A stretch of DNA of 40,515 bases from Teichococcus vastitatis (GCF_003604215.1 NZ_QXGS01000027.1:1-40515); one strand, 5' to 3'; shown: positions 1 through 8,978, numbered from the stretch's first letter. Numbers and translations: made by a program. Notes: a model not told the origin generated them from the sequence alone.

Positions 1-79
1 ATCACCAGCTTGAATCACATCACCCCCGTGTCGGGGAAGCCCCCGTCGTGAGTCACGACCATCGGGAGTTGGTATTAGT

Positions 80-108
80 GAGACCTGTGCGCGGATCGCG
101 GTTGAAGG
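80..108 (+). repeat. Left terminal inverted repeat of the IS5-family element
   Basis: It is the inverse complement of 1229-1257 with one mismatch in 29 positions. It begins GAGACCTGTG at the outer edge. Confidence 0.8.
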
Positions 109-234
109 TGCGCAGACGGGGCTGAGTTTGGCTAACGGGATGTCACTCGAGCTGCTTCCCTCTGCGCTTGCTACGCTCTGTCGCAGGCAGGTTCCTCAGG
201 AAGCCCCGTTCAGGCCGCCAGGCGCACTCGCTGC

Positions 235-1176
235 TCAACTGCTTGCCAGCCTCATGATGGTGGCAGTTCGTGTTAGGTTGTAGGCCATGGCAGTGAGGCA
301 GACCTGCAGAGCCGCCTTAGCCAGTCCTCGCCAGCGCATGCGGCGTAACCCATAAGCTGCGCTTCCAGGTGCCGAAGATCTTCTCAATGCGGCAGCGGAC
401 GCGATGGATGCTGTTGTTCCAGTCCCGCAGCCTGCGCACGGCCGTCCGGTCATCCTGGTGGGCCCAAATGCTGGTCTGCACCACATGCGGCACTCCGCCC
501 CTGATGCGGACTGCCGTGGCGAAGAGCTGGCTCCGATAGGCGCTGTCGGCAAAGACAGTGCCGGGCCTGTCCGGAAGCGCTCCTTCACCGGAGCGCCCAT
601 CATGGGCATTGCCTGGCGTGACCGAGACCCGCTCCACGATAGCGGTATCGGCGTCCGCGCCGACATGCGCCTTGTAGCCATGGATCGCGCGGCGCCGCTG
701 GTGACCGGACCAGCGGGCATCCTGATCCTGCTCGCTCGCGGAGGTGATCACTGTGGCATCGACCAGCGTGCCCGTCTTTACCTTCACGGCCTTGGCCTTG
801 AGCTGCTCCGTTACCTCAGCGAATAGCACCTGATCCAGTCCACGAGCCACCAACTGCCTCCGAAGCCGCACAAAGGCGGTGCGCTCCGGTGTCGGCTCTT
901 GCGCAGCAAAGCCGCAGAAGCGGCGGAAGGAGGCACGGTCATCCAGCGCCTCGGCCAGCTTCACGTCCGATAGATCATACCGGACCGCGATCAGCATCGC
1001 CTTGAACAGGGCAAGCGGCGGCCAGGCCGGTTCGCCTTTGGCTGCGGCACGGATCTCACCGAGCGCCGTTGCAACGGATGCCAGTTGATCAGTCTGTCCA
1101 GTTCATCCAGAGATGAGCGCCTGTCGCGTGCAGAGGCAAAATCCAATCCTTCCTGACCGATCCGGCGCTGCGCCAT
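235..1176 (-). pseudogene. IS5-family transposase, two frameshifts
   Basis: Three reading frames must be joined to recover the protein. The N-terminus (ATG at 1176, MAQRRIGQEGLDF, then LDELDRLINW) leaves frame near 1080-1092. The central part continues as ATALGEIRAAAKGEPAWPP and LSDVKLAEALDDRASFRRF, running through VDATVI to RIEKIFGTWKRS. Near 352 an extra T shifts the frame again, and the C-terminus reads YGLRRMRWRGLAKAAL to the stop at 235. These segments match the usual 310-320 aa DDE transposase of this group. The breaks are far apart and at no slippery site, so they look like decay rather than programmed frameshifting. Confidence 0.85.
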
Positions 1177-1228
1177 TTACCGATCTCCCGGCTGAACCAA
1201 GAGACCAGCGAATCACGAAGCGCAATCT

Positions 1229-1257
1229 CCTTCAATCGCGATCCGCGCACAGGTCTC
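1229..1257 (-). repeat. Right terminal inverted repeat of the IS5-family element
   Basis: It pairs with 80-108 (28 of 29 positions) and ends the element on the side of the transposase N-terminus. TATTA follows at 1260-1264, matching the TATTA at 73-77. Confidence 0.8.
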
Positions 1258-1319
1258 ATTATTAGGAACTATTGCAGGAAAGCGCCGGGCCATATCCCGT
1301 GAAAGAAAGAAGGTAACAA

Positions 1320-2102
1320 CTACATCACCGGCGAGAGATTGCCATCCACGTTGATGGACGTTCCGGTGACGTAGCTTGCGGCGTCCGATGCAAGGAAGCA
1401 GGCGAGGTTGGCGAACTCTTCCGCCGTCCCGACCCGGCCCATGGGAATGCCCCTGCCCATCTCCATCAGGAAGTCCTTGTAGGATTGGCCGGTCTGCTGC
1501 TGACTGTGCCGGCGGACCCATTGGTCACTATCGATCAGGCCGACATGCAGCGCGTTCACCAGGATGTTGTGGGGTGCGCCTTCACCAGCCAGGATCTTGG
1601 TCAGCGCCATGCCCGCGGCTCGCGATACTGCTGTCGGGGCGGAGCCGGCCTTCGGAGCCTTTGCGCCGATGTTCAGCACATTGATGATCCGTCCCCAGTG
1701 CCGCTCCGCCATCTGCGGCCAGACCAGCCGCGCGAGTCGAATGGCGGCGAAGAGCTTCAGGTTGAGATCGGCCTGCCACACTTCATCCGTAGTGGTCGTG
1801 AAGGCACCGGTTTGCGAGGTGCCGGCATTGTTCACCAGGATATCCACCCGGCCCAAACCGGCCATGACGGCGTCATGGGCACGCGCGACCTCGCCGGCCT
1901 GGGAGATGTCGCAGGCCACCGTCAGGATGCGGCCCTGCGCCGTCATACTCACAGCCTGCTTCGCCGCCTCAAGAACCTCCGCTCGCCGCGCGAGCAATGC
2001 CACATCCGCGCCGCTCGCCGCCATGCGGGTCGCGATCGCCAAGCCGATGCCTTTGCTCCCGCCCGTGATCACGGCCGCGCGTCCGTCGAGTCTGATGTCC
2101 AT
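1320..2102 (-). CDS. SDR-family protein with degenerate catalytic site
   Basis: This 260-aa protein has the length and fold signatures of a classical short-chain dehydrogenase: the nucleotide-binding TGGSKGIG at residues 13-20, NNAG at 91-94, and a C-terminal YVTGTSINVDGN. The active-site region differs. Where the family has a catalytic Ser and then Tyr-x-x-x-Lys, this protein reads NVLNIGAKAP (131-140) and PTAVSR (146-151), so Thr and Arg stand where Tyr and Lys are expected. As I recall, similar PTSVSRAAG-type proteins occur in other proteobacteria, which would make this a family trait rather than damage. It is last in the operon, 155 bp after the Bug receptor gene. It could be an oxidoreductase with altered chemistry or a non-catalytic NAD(P)-binding protein. 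The substrate is unknown. Confidence 0.85.
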   Translation of the reverse strand: MDIRLDGRAAVITGGSKGIGLAIATRMAASGADVALLARRAEVLEAAKQAVSMTAQGRILTVACDISQAGEVARAHDAVMAGLGRVDILVNNAGTSQTGAFTTTTDEVWQADLNLKLFAAIRLARLVWPQMAERHWGRIINVLNIGAKAPKAGSAPTAVSRAAGMALTKILAGEGAPHNILVNALHVGLIDSDQWVRRHSQQQTGQSYKDFLMEMGRGIPMGRVGTAEEFANLACFLASDAASYVTGTSINVDGNLSPVM

Positions 2103-2257
2103 GTTTGCTTCCGATCCCTGCTTAATCTGTTTCGGCTACCGCGATCGGCACTCTCGCCAGTACCTCCTGCCGGAGCAAGGCTGCATTCCATCAACAGGCG
2201 GCTTTGCAGACGACTGGCCGTCTCCCGTGCGCACACCGGATCCTGCAAGTTGGGTGG

Positions 2258-3253
2258 TTATTCTAATCTTGTGCCGGTCACCCGAACGATTTCGCCCCAA
2301 CGATTGTAATCGTCCCGCACAATCTTGGCGAAATCCTCCGGCCCTGCGGCATCCATCACAGCCCCCATCTCTGCGATGGCCCTCTGGAAGGCAGTGTCCG
2401 CGAGAACCGCCTCGATCTCCGTGTGCACGCGCCGCACCACGGGTGCGGGCAGGGCGGCCGGACCAAACACCCCAAGCCAGGCGCCGCCCTGGGTGCCGGG
2501 AAATCCCGCTTCCGCCGTGGTCGGTATCTCCAGCGCGATCGGGACCCGCGCCTTGGTGCCAACGGCGATGGCCCGCACCCGGCCGTCCCGTGCGAAGGGC
2601 AGGGTGCCGATCATGGTGTCGAAGGTGATGTCCACCCGGCCGGCGACGATGTCGGTGAGCGATTGTGCCGTGCCGCGATAGGGTACATGTGTCATCCGCA
2701 CCCCCGCCTCTTTCGCCAGCATCGCCATCATGAGCTGTGAGGTGGTGCCATTGCCGATGGTGGCATAGGTCACGGTGCCCGGTTGGGCGCGCGCCTTGTC
2801 CACGATGTCGGCGACGCTCCGGAAGGCGGTGTGCTTTCCCGCGACCAGCATGTAGGGGAGCTGAACAAGCTGCTCGACCGGCGTGAAGTCCTTGCGCGGA
2901 TCATAGGGCAGGTCGGGGTAGATGTGCGGGTTGATCGCCTGCGGCGCGGAGGCGCCGATGGTGATGTTGTAGCCATCCGGTGTTGCGCGGGCGACGGCCG
3001 CGGCGCCGATCGAGCCGCCCTGGCCACTACGGTTCTCGATGATGAAGCGCTGCCCGAGGCTGCGTGAGAGGCGATCGGCCAGCAGGCGGCCCACGCTGTC
3101 CGTGGCCGTGCCGGGCGGAAAGCCGATGATGATGGTCACTGGGCGCTGCGGCCAGGCTTCCTCGGCGCGGACGGCGGCGGCGCATCCCGTAGCGGCGGCG
3201 ATCAGGGCCGTGCCCACCGTGGCCAAGCCACGGCGGCGGGTTATCTCCAGCAT
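2258..3253 (-). CDS. Bug/TctC-family periplasmic solute receptor (1)
   Basis: This 331-aa protein is a tripartite tricarboxylate transporter (TTT) receptor of the Bug family. It has an N-terminal export signal (RRRGLATVGTALIAAATGCAAA), then WPQRPVTIIIGFPPGTATD, the ENRSGQGG loop, TPDGYNI, and MTHVPYRGTAQSLTDIVAGRVD. Bug proteins bind small carboxylates in the periplasm and hand them to TctAB-type membrane subunits, none of which are in the window. A GGAG ribosome-binding site precedes the ATG at 3253. The gene lies 66 bp after the acyl-CoA dehydrogenase gene, so it is probably co-transcribed and binds a substrate of this pathway, plausibly a branched dicarboxylate (inference). Confidence 0.92.
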   Translation of the reverse strand: MLEITRRRGLATVGTALIAAATGCAAAVRAEEAWPQRPVTIIIGFPPGTATDSVGRLLADRLSRSLGQRFIIENRSGQGGSIGAAAVARATPDGYNITIGASAPQAINPHIYPDLPYDPRKDFTPVEQLVQLPYMLVAGKHTAFRSVADIVDKARAQPGTVTYATIGNGTTSQLMMAMLAKEAGVRMTHVPYRGTAQSLTDIVAGRVDITFDTMIGTLPFARDGRVRAIAVGTKARVPIALEIPTTAEAGFPGTQGGAWLGVFGPAALPAPVVRRVHTEIEAVLADTAFQRAIAEMGAVMDAAGPEDFAKIVRDDYNRWGEIVRVTGTRLE

Positions 3254-3319
3254 GGGCTTCTCCTCACATTGTTTTCTTGTTTAGGGCCGCGCCAGGGCTG
3301 GCACCCTGGCGCTGATCCC

Positions 3320-4981
3320 TCAGTTCCCCCGGCCGAGCAGGCCGCGCGCGATCACCTGCGCCTGGATCTCCGCCGCGCCCTCGAAGATGGACAGGATGCG
3401 CGCGTCGCAGAGCACGCGGCTGACCGGGTATTCCAGCGCGTAGCCATTGCCGCCATGGATCTGCAGCGCGCCGTCGGCATTGGCGAAGGCGATGCGTGCG
3501 GCGAGCAGCTTGGCCATGCCGGCCTCGATGTCGCAGCGGCGCCTGGCATCCTTCTGCCGCGCGGCGAAGTAGCTGAGCTGGCGCGCCATCATGGTCTCGG
3601 TGGCCATCATGGCGAGCTTGGCGTGCACGCGCGGGAAGCCGAGGATGGCCTTGCCGAACTGTGCCCGCTCCCCCGCGTAGCGCAGCCCGAGCTCCAGCGC
3701 GTTCTGCGCCACGCCTAACGCCCGCGCCGCCGTCTGGATACGCGCGCTCTCGAAGGTTTCCATCAGCTGCCTGAAGCCCTGGCCCCCGACGCCGCCGAGC
3801 AGGTTTTCCACCGGCACCTCGAAGCCATCGAAGGAGATCTCGTATTCCTTCATGCCGCGGTAGCCGAGCACGGGGATTTCCGTGCCGGTCATGCCAGGAG
3901 CGGGGAAGGGGTCCGCCTCCGTACCGCGCGGCTTCGGCGCCAGCAGCATGGACAGGCCGCGATAGCCGGCGGCGTTCGGGTCGGTGCGCACCAGCAACGT
4001 CATCAGGTCCGAGCGCGCGCCGTGGGTGATCCAGGTCTTGGCGCCGTAAATCTTGTAGACATCGCCCTCGCGCACCGCGCGGGTGCGCAGGCTGCCGAGG
4101 TCGGAGCCGGTGTTGGGCTCGGTGAAAACGGCGGTGGGCAGGATCTCGCCGGCGGCGATCTTCTCCAGCCACTGGGCCTTCTGGATCTCCGTGCCTCCGA
4201 GGCGGATCAGCTCCGCCGCGATCTCGGAGCGGGTGCCGAGGGAGCCGACGCCAAGATAGGCGCCGCTCAGCGCCTCTGACACCAGGCACGTTGCCACCTT
4301 GCCGAGGCCGAGGCCGCCGAACGCCTCCGGCACGGTGAGGCCGAACACGCCCATGGCCGCCAGCTTCTCCACCAGCGGCAGCGGGATCAGCTCGTCCCGC
4401 GCGTGCCACCCTTGGGCGTGCGGCGCCACCTCGGCGGCCGCGAAGCGGAGGAACTGCTCGCGCGTTGCTTCCAGCACCTCGTCATCGAGACCCAACGCGC
4501 CGAAGCGGCCCTCGGCCAGTTCGGCGGCGAGCGCGCGGCGCGCCGCCTCCAGCCCCGGGCGGGCAGACAGCGCGGCGAGCGCCGGCTCCGCGGCAAAGCG
4601 GGCGATCTCCGCCTCCGACACGCCCATCTCGGCCGGGCGGATGATCTCCGACTGGCTCATGGCGATGCCGCCCGCGAGCTGCGCGCTGTATTCCGCAAAG
4701 CCCAGATGCAGGATGGCATGCTCGGAGCCGCCCAGCGTGCCGGCTGCCTCCAGTCCGCGCGCCCAGGCCAGGGTCTGGCGCAGCGCCTCGACATAGGTGG
4801 CCTGCCAGGACAGGCCGTGGACGGCGTATTGGTGCGTTTCCAGCCGCGCCGCGTCAGGCTTGCCACCGGTCGAGACCAGCGCCGCCACGGCGTGGCGCGT
4901 TGCCTCGTGCAGGCGCTCCGCCGCGCCCAGCAGGGCGGCGCACTGGTTCAATAGGGACGGGAGGGCGTTGGTGTCCGGCAT
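3320..4981 (-). CDS. mcd: (2S)-methylsuccinyl-CoA dehydrogenase-like acyl-CoA dehydrogenase
   Basis: This 553-aa flavoprotein is about 150 residues longer at the N-terminus than ordinary acyl-CoA dehydrogenases. The extension (HQYAVHGLSWQATYVEALRQ at 50-69; FAEYSAQLAGGIAMSQSEI at 95-113) is the hallmark of methylsuccinyl-CoA dehydrogenase from the ethylmalonyl-CoA pathway, which makes mesaconyl-C1-CoA. The catalytic core follows: FTEPNTGSDLGS (286-297), WITHGARSD, and the C-terminal IFEGAAEIQ, where E534 is the expected catalytic base. The ATG at 4981 is chosen because it lies 20 bp after the CoA-transferase stop and gives the full N-terminal domain; a much longer open frame continuing upstream is only the antisense-rich frame of the neighbour. 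A paralogue acting on a related branched succinyl-CoA is possible. Confidence 0.85.
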   Translation of the reverse strand: MPDTNALPSLLNQCAALLGAAERLHEATRHAVAALVSTGGKPDAARLETHQYAVHGLSWQATYVEALRQTLAWARGLEAAGTLGGSEHAILHLGFAEYSAQLAGGIAMSQSEIIRPAEMGVSEAEIARFAAEPALAALSARPGLEAARRALAAELAEGRFGALGLDDEVLEATREQFLRFAAAEVAPHAQGWHARDELIPLPLVEKLAAMGVFGLTVPEAFGGLGLGKVATCLVSEALSGAYLGVGSLGTRSEIAAELIRLGGTEIQKAQWLEKIAAGEILPTAVFTEPNTGSDLGSLRTRAVREGDVYKIYGAKTWITHGARSDLMTLLVRTDPNAAGYRGLSMLLAPKPRGTEADPFPAPGMTGTEIPVLGYRGMKEYEISFDGFEVPVENLLGGVGGQGFRQLMETFESARIQTAARALGVAQNALELGLRYAGERAQFGKAILGFPRVHAKLAMMATETMMARQLSYFAARQKDARRRCDIEAGMAKLLAARIAFANADGALQIHGGNGYALEYPVSRVLCDARILSIFEGAAEIQAQVIARGLLGRGN

Positions 4982-5001
4982 GGCTGTCCTCAACTGTGTC
5001 C

Positions 5002-6249
5002 CTACCGGGCCTGTGGTACGTCGAAGGGCGTGGGGCCGGCGATGGTGCCGGCATCGTGCAGCCTGCCGATGGCAGCCGTGGACAGGCCCAGCACCTCGGC
5101 CAGCACTTGGTCCGTGTCCTGGCCCAGCATGGGGGCGGGGCGGGGCGGCAGGCGCGCCTGGCCGGTGAAGCCGAGCGGCCCGGCGGGCGCCAGGATGTTG
5201 CCGAGCCCCGGCTGGTCGATCCGCCCGAACATCGGGTTCGCCTCCGAGCAACGCGGGTCCTCGGCCAGGAGTTGGCCGAAATCCTGGTACGGCCCCCAGA
5301 GCACGCCGCTGCCGGCGAAGGCCGCGGCGATCTCGGCCAGGCTGCGCCCCGCGCACCAGTGCTCCAGCAGGGCGAAAATGGCGCCGCGCGCCTGGAAGCG
5401 GCCGCCCTCGGTGTCGAGGTCCACCTCCATCATCGGCCCGATCATGGCGAACTTCTCCGCCAGCCCTGTCGCCTTGCCGATGGCGCGCCACTGCCGGTTG
5501 GAGATCGCGACGATCATCACCGAGCGCCCGTCGCGCGTTGAGAAGTCCCGCCCCAGTGCGCCGTAGAGGTCGTTGCCCATGGGCGGGCGCACCGTGCCGT
5601 TCACCTGCACGTCGGCCAGGTAGCCGAGGTTGCCGACGCTGGCGAGCATTACGTCGGATAAGGCGAGCGTCACCTCGCGGCCCTGGCCATCGCGGCGCCG
5701 AGCGCGTTCCGCCGCCAGCAGGCCGGTGGTCAGGTAGAGGCCGGCGGCGATGTCCCAGGCCGGCAGCACATGGTTCACCGGCGCCGCGTCCCGCCCCGTG
5801 GCGATGGGAAAGCCGGAGGCGCAGTTCACCGTGTAGTCCACCGCGCCGCTGCCATCGTGGTTGCCGGTCAGGCGCAGCATGATGAGGTCCGCGCGGTGGC
5901 GGGACAGGGCCTCGTGGCTCATCCAGCCGGCGGCGGGCAGGTTGGTGAGCAGGATGCCGCCCGTCTCCTCCGGCGCATCCGGCCGGGCGATCAGCGCGCA
6001 GGCGATCTCCTGCCCTTCCGGCGTGTTCAAGGCGAGTGCGACCGAGCGCTTGCCGCGATTGAGGCTGGTCCAGTAGATGCTGCTGCCCGAGGGCGCGAGC
6101 GGCCAGCGGCGGTAGTCGATGTTGCCGCCGATCGGATCGATGCGGATCACCTCCGCGCCGAGCTGCGCCAGCGTCATGCCGCCGACCGGCGCGGCGATGA
6201 AGGCCGAGACCTCGACGACGCGCAGCCCTTCCAAGATGCCGCCGCTCAT
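5002..6249 (-). CDS. mct: CaiB/BaiF CoA-transferase, mesaconyl-CoA C1-C4 transferase (2-methylfumaryl-CoA isomerase)-like
   Basis: This 415-aa protein is a family III CoA-transferase. D166 in HVLPAWDIAAGLY is the expected catalytic aspartate that carries CoA as a mixed anhydride. The segments AAPVGGMTLAQLGAEVIRID, DPIGGNIDYRRWP, NPMFGRIDQPGLG and RLHDAGTIAGP resemble what I remember of Chloroflexus Mct, the intramolecular transferase that moves CoA from C1 to C4 of mesaconyl-CoA in the 3-hydroxypropionate cycle. Its ATG overlaps the stop of the E1 gene by 4 bp (ATGA), and the methylsuccinyl-CoA dehydrogenase gene follows after 20 bp. That enzyme's product would be Mct's substrate, so the gene order supports the assignment. 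An intermolecular transferase for methylsuccinate or mesaconate is the main alternative. Confidence 0.82.
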   Translation of the reverse strand: MSGGILEGLRVVEVSAFIAAPVGGMTLAQLGAEVIRIDPIGGNIDYRRWPLAPSGSSIYWTSLNRGKRSVALALNTPEGQEIACALIARPDAPEETGGILLTNLPAAGWMSHEALSRHRADLIMLRLTGNHDGSGAVDYTVNCASGFPIATGRDAAPVNHVLPAWDIAAGLYLTTGLLAAERARRRDGQGREVTLALSDVMLASVGNLGYLADVQVNGTVRPPMGNDLYGALGRDFSTRDGRSVMIVAISNRQWRAIGKATGLAEKFAMIGPMMEVDLDTEGGRFQARGAIFALLEHWCAGRSLAEIAAAFAGSGVLWGPYQDFGQLLAEDPRCSEANPMFGRIDQPGLGNILAPAGPLGFTGQARLPPRPAPMLGQDTDQVLAEVLGLSTAAIGRLHDAGTIAGPTPFDVPQAR

Positions 6250-8816
6250 GCCGCGCGGCTCCCGGCTTGGGTGGCCGCGAAGGCCTGTTCCAGGATGGCG
6301 CGCTGGTCCTCGTCATGCGCGCCGTGGAAGCTGCCGGCGGGGGAGGGCGAGGCTGGCCGCCCCGCATAGGCCGGGCGCGGGTGCAGGCAGCCCGCTTCCG
6401 TCGCGATGGCTTCAAGCTGGCGGTCCAGCCAGCGCCACGCCCCCATGTTGTCCGGTTCCTCCTGCACCCAGAGCAGCCGGGCGCGCGGCCAGCGGCGCAG
6501 TTGCGCAGCGATCTCGGCGGCGGGCAGCGGATAGAGCCGCTCCAGCCGCAGGATGGCGACATCCGCCGCGCCGCGCGCCGCGCGCGCCTCCTCCAGCTCG
6601 TAAGCGATCTTGCCCGAGCACAGCAGCACCATTCCCACCGGTCCGGAGCCCGGTGCCGAGGCGACGAGCGGGCGGAAACCGGTGCCCGGCAGGAAATCGG
6701 CCAGCGGCGAAAGCGCCTCCGGCAGGCGCAGCAGCTTCTTCGGGCTCATCACGATCAGCGGGCAATCATGGTGGCCGAGCGCCTGCTCGCGCAGCAGGTG
6801 GAAGTAGTTGGCCGGGGTGGAGGGCTGCACGATCCGCAGGTTCCCCCCTGCCGCCAATTGCAGGTAGCGCTCCAGCCGCGCCGAGGAATGCTCCGGCCCC
6901 TGGCCCTCCAGACCATGCGGCAGCAGCAGCACGAGGCGCGAGGGATCGCACCATTTCGCCTCGGCGGCGGCGATGAACTGGTCGATGACGATCTGCGCGC
7001 CGTTGGCGAAGTCGCCGAACTGCGCTTCCCAGATCACCAGCGCGTCCGGCCGCTCCAGGCTGTAGCCGTACTCGAAGCCCAGCACGGCATATTCGGAGAG
7101 CGGGCTGTTGAAGGCCTGGAACCGTGCCTGGCCGGGGGTGAGGCCATCCAGCCCAACATGCCACGCACCGCTGTCGGCGTCCGAAAGGGCGAAATGGCGG
7201 TGGGAGAAGGCGCCGCGCACCACATCCTGCCCTGAAAGGCGCACGGGCACGCCCTGCCGCACCAGGCTGCCGAAGGCCAGCGCCTCGGCCGAGGGCCAGG
7301 CGATGCCGTCCGGGTCCAGCGCACGCTGGCGCAGCACGCGACCCATGCGGGGGTGCAGCGCCATTCCGTCCGGCGCCGCCGCCAGGGCGGTGGCGATCTC
7401 CTTCAGCATAGCCGCCGCGACGCCGCTGTCCCCGGCGCAGCGCGGCGGGCGGGGCGGGTAGCCGCTCCCGTTGATGCGGTGGCCGGCGGCCTCCTCGTAG
7501 CCGGCCTGGAAGCGGGCACGCGCCGCCCCGGCGAGCGCCGCGACCTCGTCCTCCGTCACCACCCCTTCCGCCACCAGCCGGGCCGCGAAGGCGCGGGCCA
7601 CCGGCACCTGCTCCGCGATGCGGGCGTAAAGGCGCGGCTGGGTAAAGCCGGGCTCGTCGATCTCGTTGTGGCCGTTGCGGCGGTAGCAGACGAGGTCCAC
7701 CACCGCATCGCAGCCCTGGACCTGCCGCCAGGCGAAGGCGATGTCGGCCGCGCGGGCGACGGCCACCGGGTCGTCACCGTTGACGTGCAGGATGGCGCTG
7801 TCCACCGCCTTCCACGGCCCGGTGCAGTGGCGGGAGGTACGCGCCTCCCCCGGCCTGGTGGTGAAGCCGATCTGGTTGTTGATGACCAGATGCACCGTAC
7901 CGCCGACCGAATAGCCGGCGGGACCGGCGAGCTGGATGCATTCGGCCACCACGCCCTGGCCGATCACGGCGGCGTCGGTGTGGAGGATGACCGGCAGCAC
8001 CGCACCGGAGCCGCCCACCAGATCCTGCGCGGCGCGGGCGCGGCCGAGCACCAGCGGGTCCACCGCTTCCAGGTGCGAGGGATTGGCCAGTAGGGTGACG
8101 GTGATGGAATACCCGTCCAACACCAACTCCGCCTCGTGGCCGAGGTGATAGGGCACGTCGCCCGGGCGCCGCGGGTCGGCGGGGAAGGGATGCGCGCCCT
8201 TCACCTCGGCCACCAGCCGGGCGAAGGCGCGGCCCAGCACGTTGGTCATCAGCGAGAGCCGGCCACGATGCATGGTGCCGATCACGGCGCGGCGGATGCC
8301 CTCGGCCGCCGCGCGGGCCAGCACGCGGCGCAGCAGCGGCACGATGGCCTCGGCCCCTTCGGCGCCGAAGCGCTTCTTGGTCGGGAACTTGCGGCCGAGC
8401 AGACTCTCGAATTCCTCGGCCGCGATCAGTTCGGCCAGCAACGCGCGCGGCGCGGCGGGCGGGGGCAGGCCCGCGCCCTCCTCCACGGCGGCGCGCAGCC
8501 AGGCGCGGCGGCCGGCATCGTCAATATGCGCGGACTCCACCGCCAGCGTGCCGGCATAGAGTGCCTGCAACGGGTCGGCCGCCGTGGCGCGGGGCGAGAG
8601 CGGGTCGAGCTGGGCCTGGAGGTGCCCCCGGTCGCGCCATTCCATCGCCCGCAGCGCCCGGGCCGCGGCGCCCACATCCGGGGAAACCTCCGCCTCGGCC
8701 AGCACCTGGAAGAGCACGCGCCAGCCCGGCTCCACGGAGGCCGGGTCGGCCTCGAAGGCGCGCTGCATGGCCTCGAGATAGGCGTGGCTGATGCCGGACA
8801 AGGGCGATGACGGCAT
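6246..8816 (-). CDS. Stand-alone 2-oxoglutarate dehydrogenase E1-like protein
   Basis: This 856-aa ThDP enzyme follows the OGDH E1 plan: an N-terminal domain with LSGISHAYLEAM and EPGWRVLF (6-36), KKRFGAEGAEA, MHRGRLS (182-188), YHLG (223-226), NPSHLE (245-250), VINNQIGFTT (311-320), YRRNGHNEIDEP, and a C-terminal half with GQDVVRGAFSHRH. The histidines of MHRGR, YHLG, PSHLE and SHRH are kept. In the ThDP/Mg motif the usual HGDAA is HTDAA (279-283), and the protein is about 100 aa shorter than typical bacterial SucA. No E2 or E3 gene is nearby, so it may borrow the housekeeping subunits or act as a decarboxylase or carboligase. It is first in the operon, with a GGGGGAA site before the ATG. 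Given the downstream Mcd and Mct, I infer a methyl-branched 2-oxoglutarate as substrate. Confidence 0.85.
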   Translation of the reverse strand: MPSSPLSGISHAYLEAMQRAFEADPASVEPGWRVLFQVLAEAEVSPDVGAAARALRAMEWRDRGHLQAQLDPLSPRATAADPLQALYAGTLAVESAHIDDAGRRAWLRAAVEEGAGLPPPAAPRALLAELIAAEEFESLLGRKFPTKKRFGAEGAEAIVPLLRRVLARAAAEGIRRAVIGTMHRGRLSLMTNVLGRAFARLVAEVKGAHPFPADPRRPGDVPYHLGHEAELVLDGYSITVTLLANPSHLEAVDPLVLGRARAAQDLVGGSGAVLPVILHTDAAVIGQGVVAECIQLAGPAGYSVGGTVHLVINNQIGFTTRPGEARTSRHCTGPWKAVDSAILHVNGDDPVAVARAADIAFAWRQVQGCDAVVDLVCYRRNGHNEIDEPGFTQPRLYARIAEQVPVARAFAARLVAEGVVTEDEVAALAGAARARFQAGYEEAAGHRINGSGYPPRPPRCAGDSGVAAAMLKEIATALAAAPDGMALHPRMGRVLRQRALDPDGIAWPSAEALAFGSLVRQGVPVRLSGQDVVRGAFSHRHFALSDADSGAWHVGLDGLTPGQARFQAFNSPLSEYAVLGFEYGYSLERPDALVIWEAQFGDFANGAQIVIDQFIAAAEAKWCDPSRLVLLLPHGLEGQGPEHSSARLERYLQLAAGGNLRIVQPSTPANYFHLLREQALGHHDCPLIVMSPKKLLRLPEALSPLADFLPGTGFRPLVASAPGSGPVGMVLLCSGKIAYELEEARAARGAADVAILRLERLYPLPAAEIAAQLRRWPRARLLWVQEEPDNMGAWRWLDRQLEAIATEAGCLHPRPAYAGRPASPSPAGSFHGAHDEDQRAILEQAFAATQAGSRAA

Positions 8817-8906
8817 GGACGTTCCCCCGAAAGCCTCGCCGGTGCTGGAAAGCCTGGCGCCGCCGCCACGATAGCACTGTCATCCTAGTGACCCATGCGC
8901 GACGCT

Positions 8907-8924
8907 ACATAAAAGCTATAACCC
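8907..8924. promoter_or_regulatory. Putative LysR operator in the E1/lysR intergenic region
   Basis: An AT-rich island in very GC-rich DNA between divergent genes (8816 and 8979) contains AGCTATAACC at 8914-8923. The same 10 bp occur, on the other strand, inside 10031-10049, and the core AGCTATA recurs at 15521-15537. All three sites lie in front of genes next to LysR regulators, which suggests one operator family. No binding data exist. Confidence 0.5.
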
Positions 8925-8978
8925 AGACGTCTGTGCCCGGGCCGGTAGCCGGGCGGGGACGCAAGGGAGGCTGGAGGC

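Larger units (their letters stand above)
78..1259 (-). mobile_element. IS5-family insertion sequence, inactive copy
   Basis: The element is bounded by near-perfect terminal inverted repeats of about 29 bp at 80-108 and 1229-1257, both starting GAGACCTGTGCGCGG inward and differing at one position. A 5-bp TATTA is present on both sides (73-77 and 1260-1264), which fits a target-site duplication, although the exact ends (GT or AT outside the GAGACC) are uncertain by about 2 bp. The only gene inside is a transposase broken by two frameshifts. The element sits about 60 bp beyond the stop codon of the SDR gene and so did not disrupt it. The family call rests on the transposase sequence. Confidence 0.8.

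Noticed and set aside
235-1176. Programmed frameshifting as an explanation for the IS5 transposase frames
   Set aside because: Two shifts at distant positions, neither at a slippery run, fit decay better.
3320-6562. A single 1080-codon open frame suggesting a giant fusion with the acyl-CoA dehydrogenase
   Set aside because: Only the part from 4981 is dehydrogenase. The upstream half is Arg/Pro/Gly-rich and lies over the well-supported CoA-transferase and E1 genes, so it is a shadow frame in GC-rich DNA.
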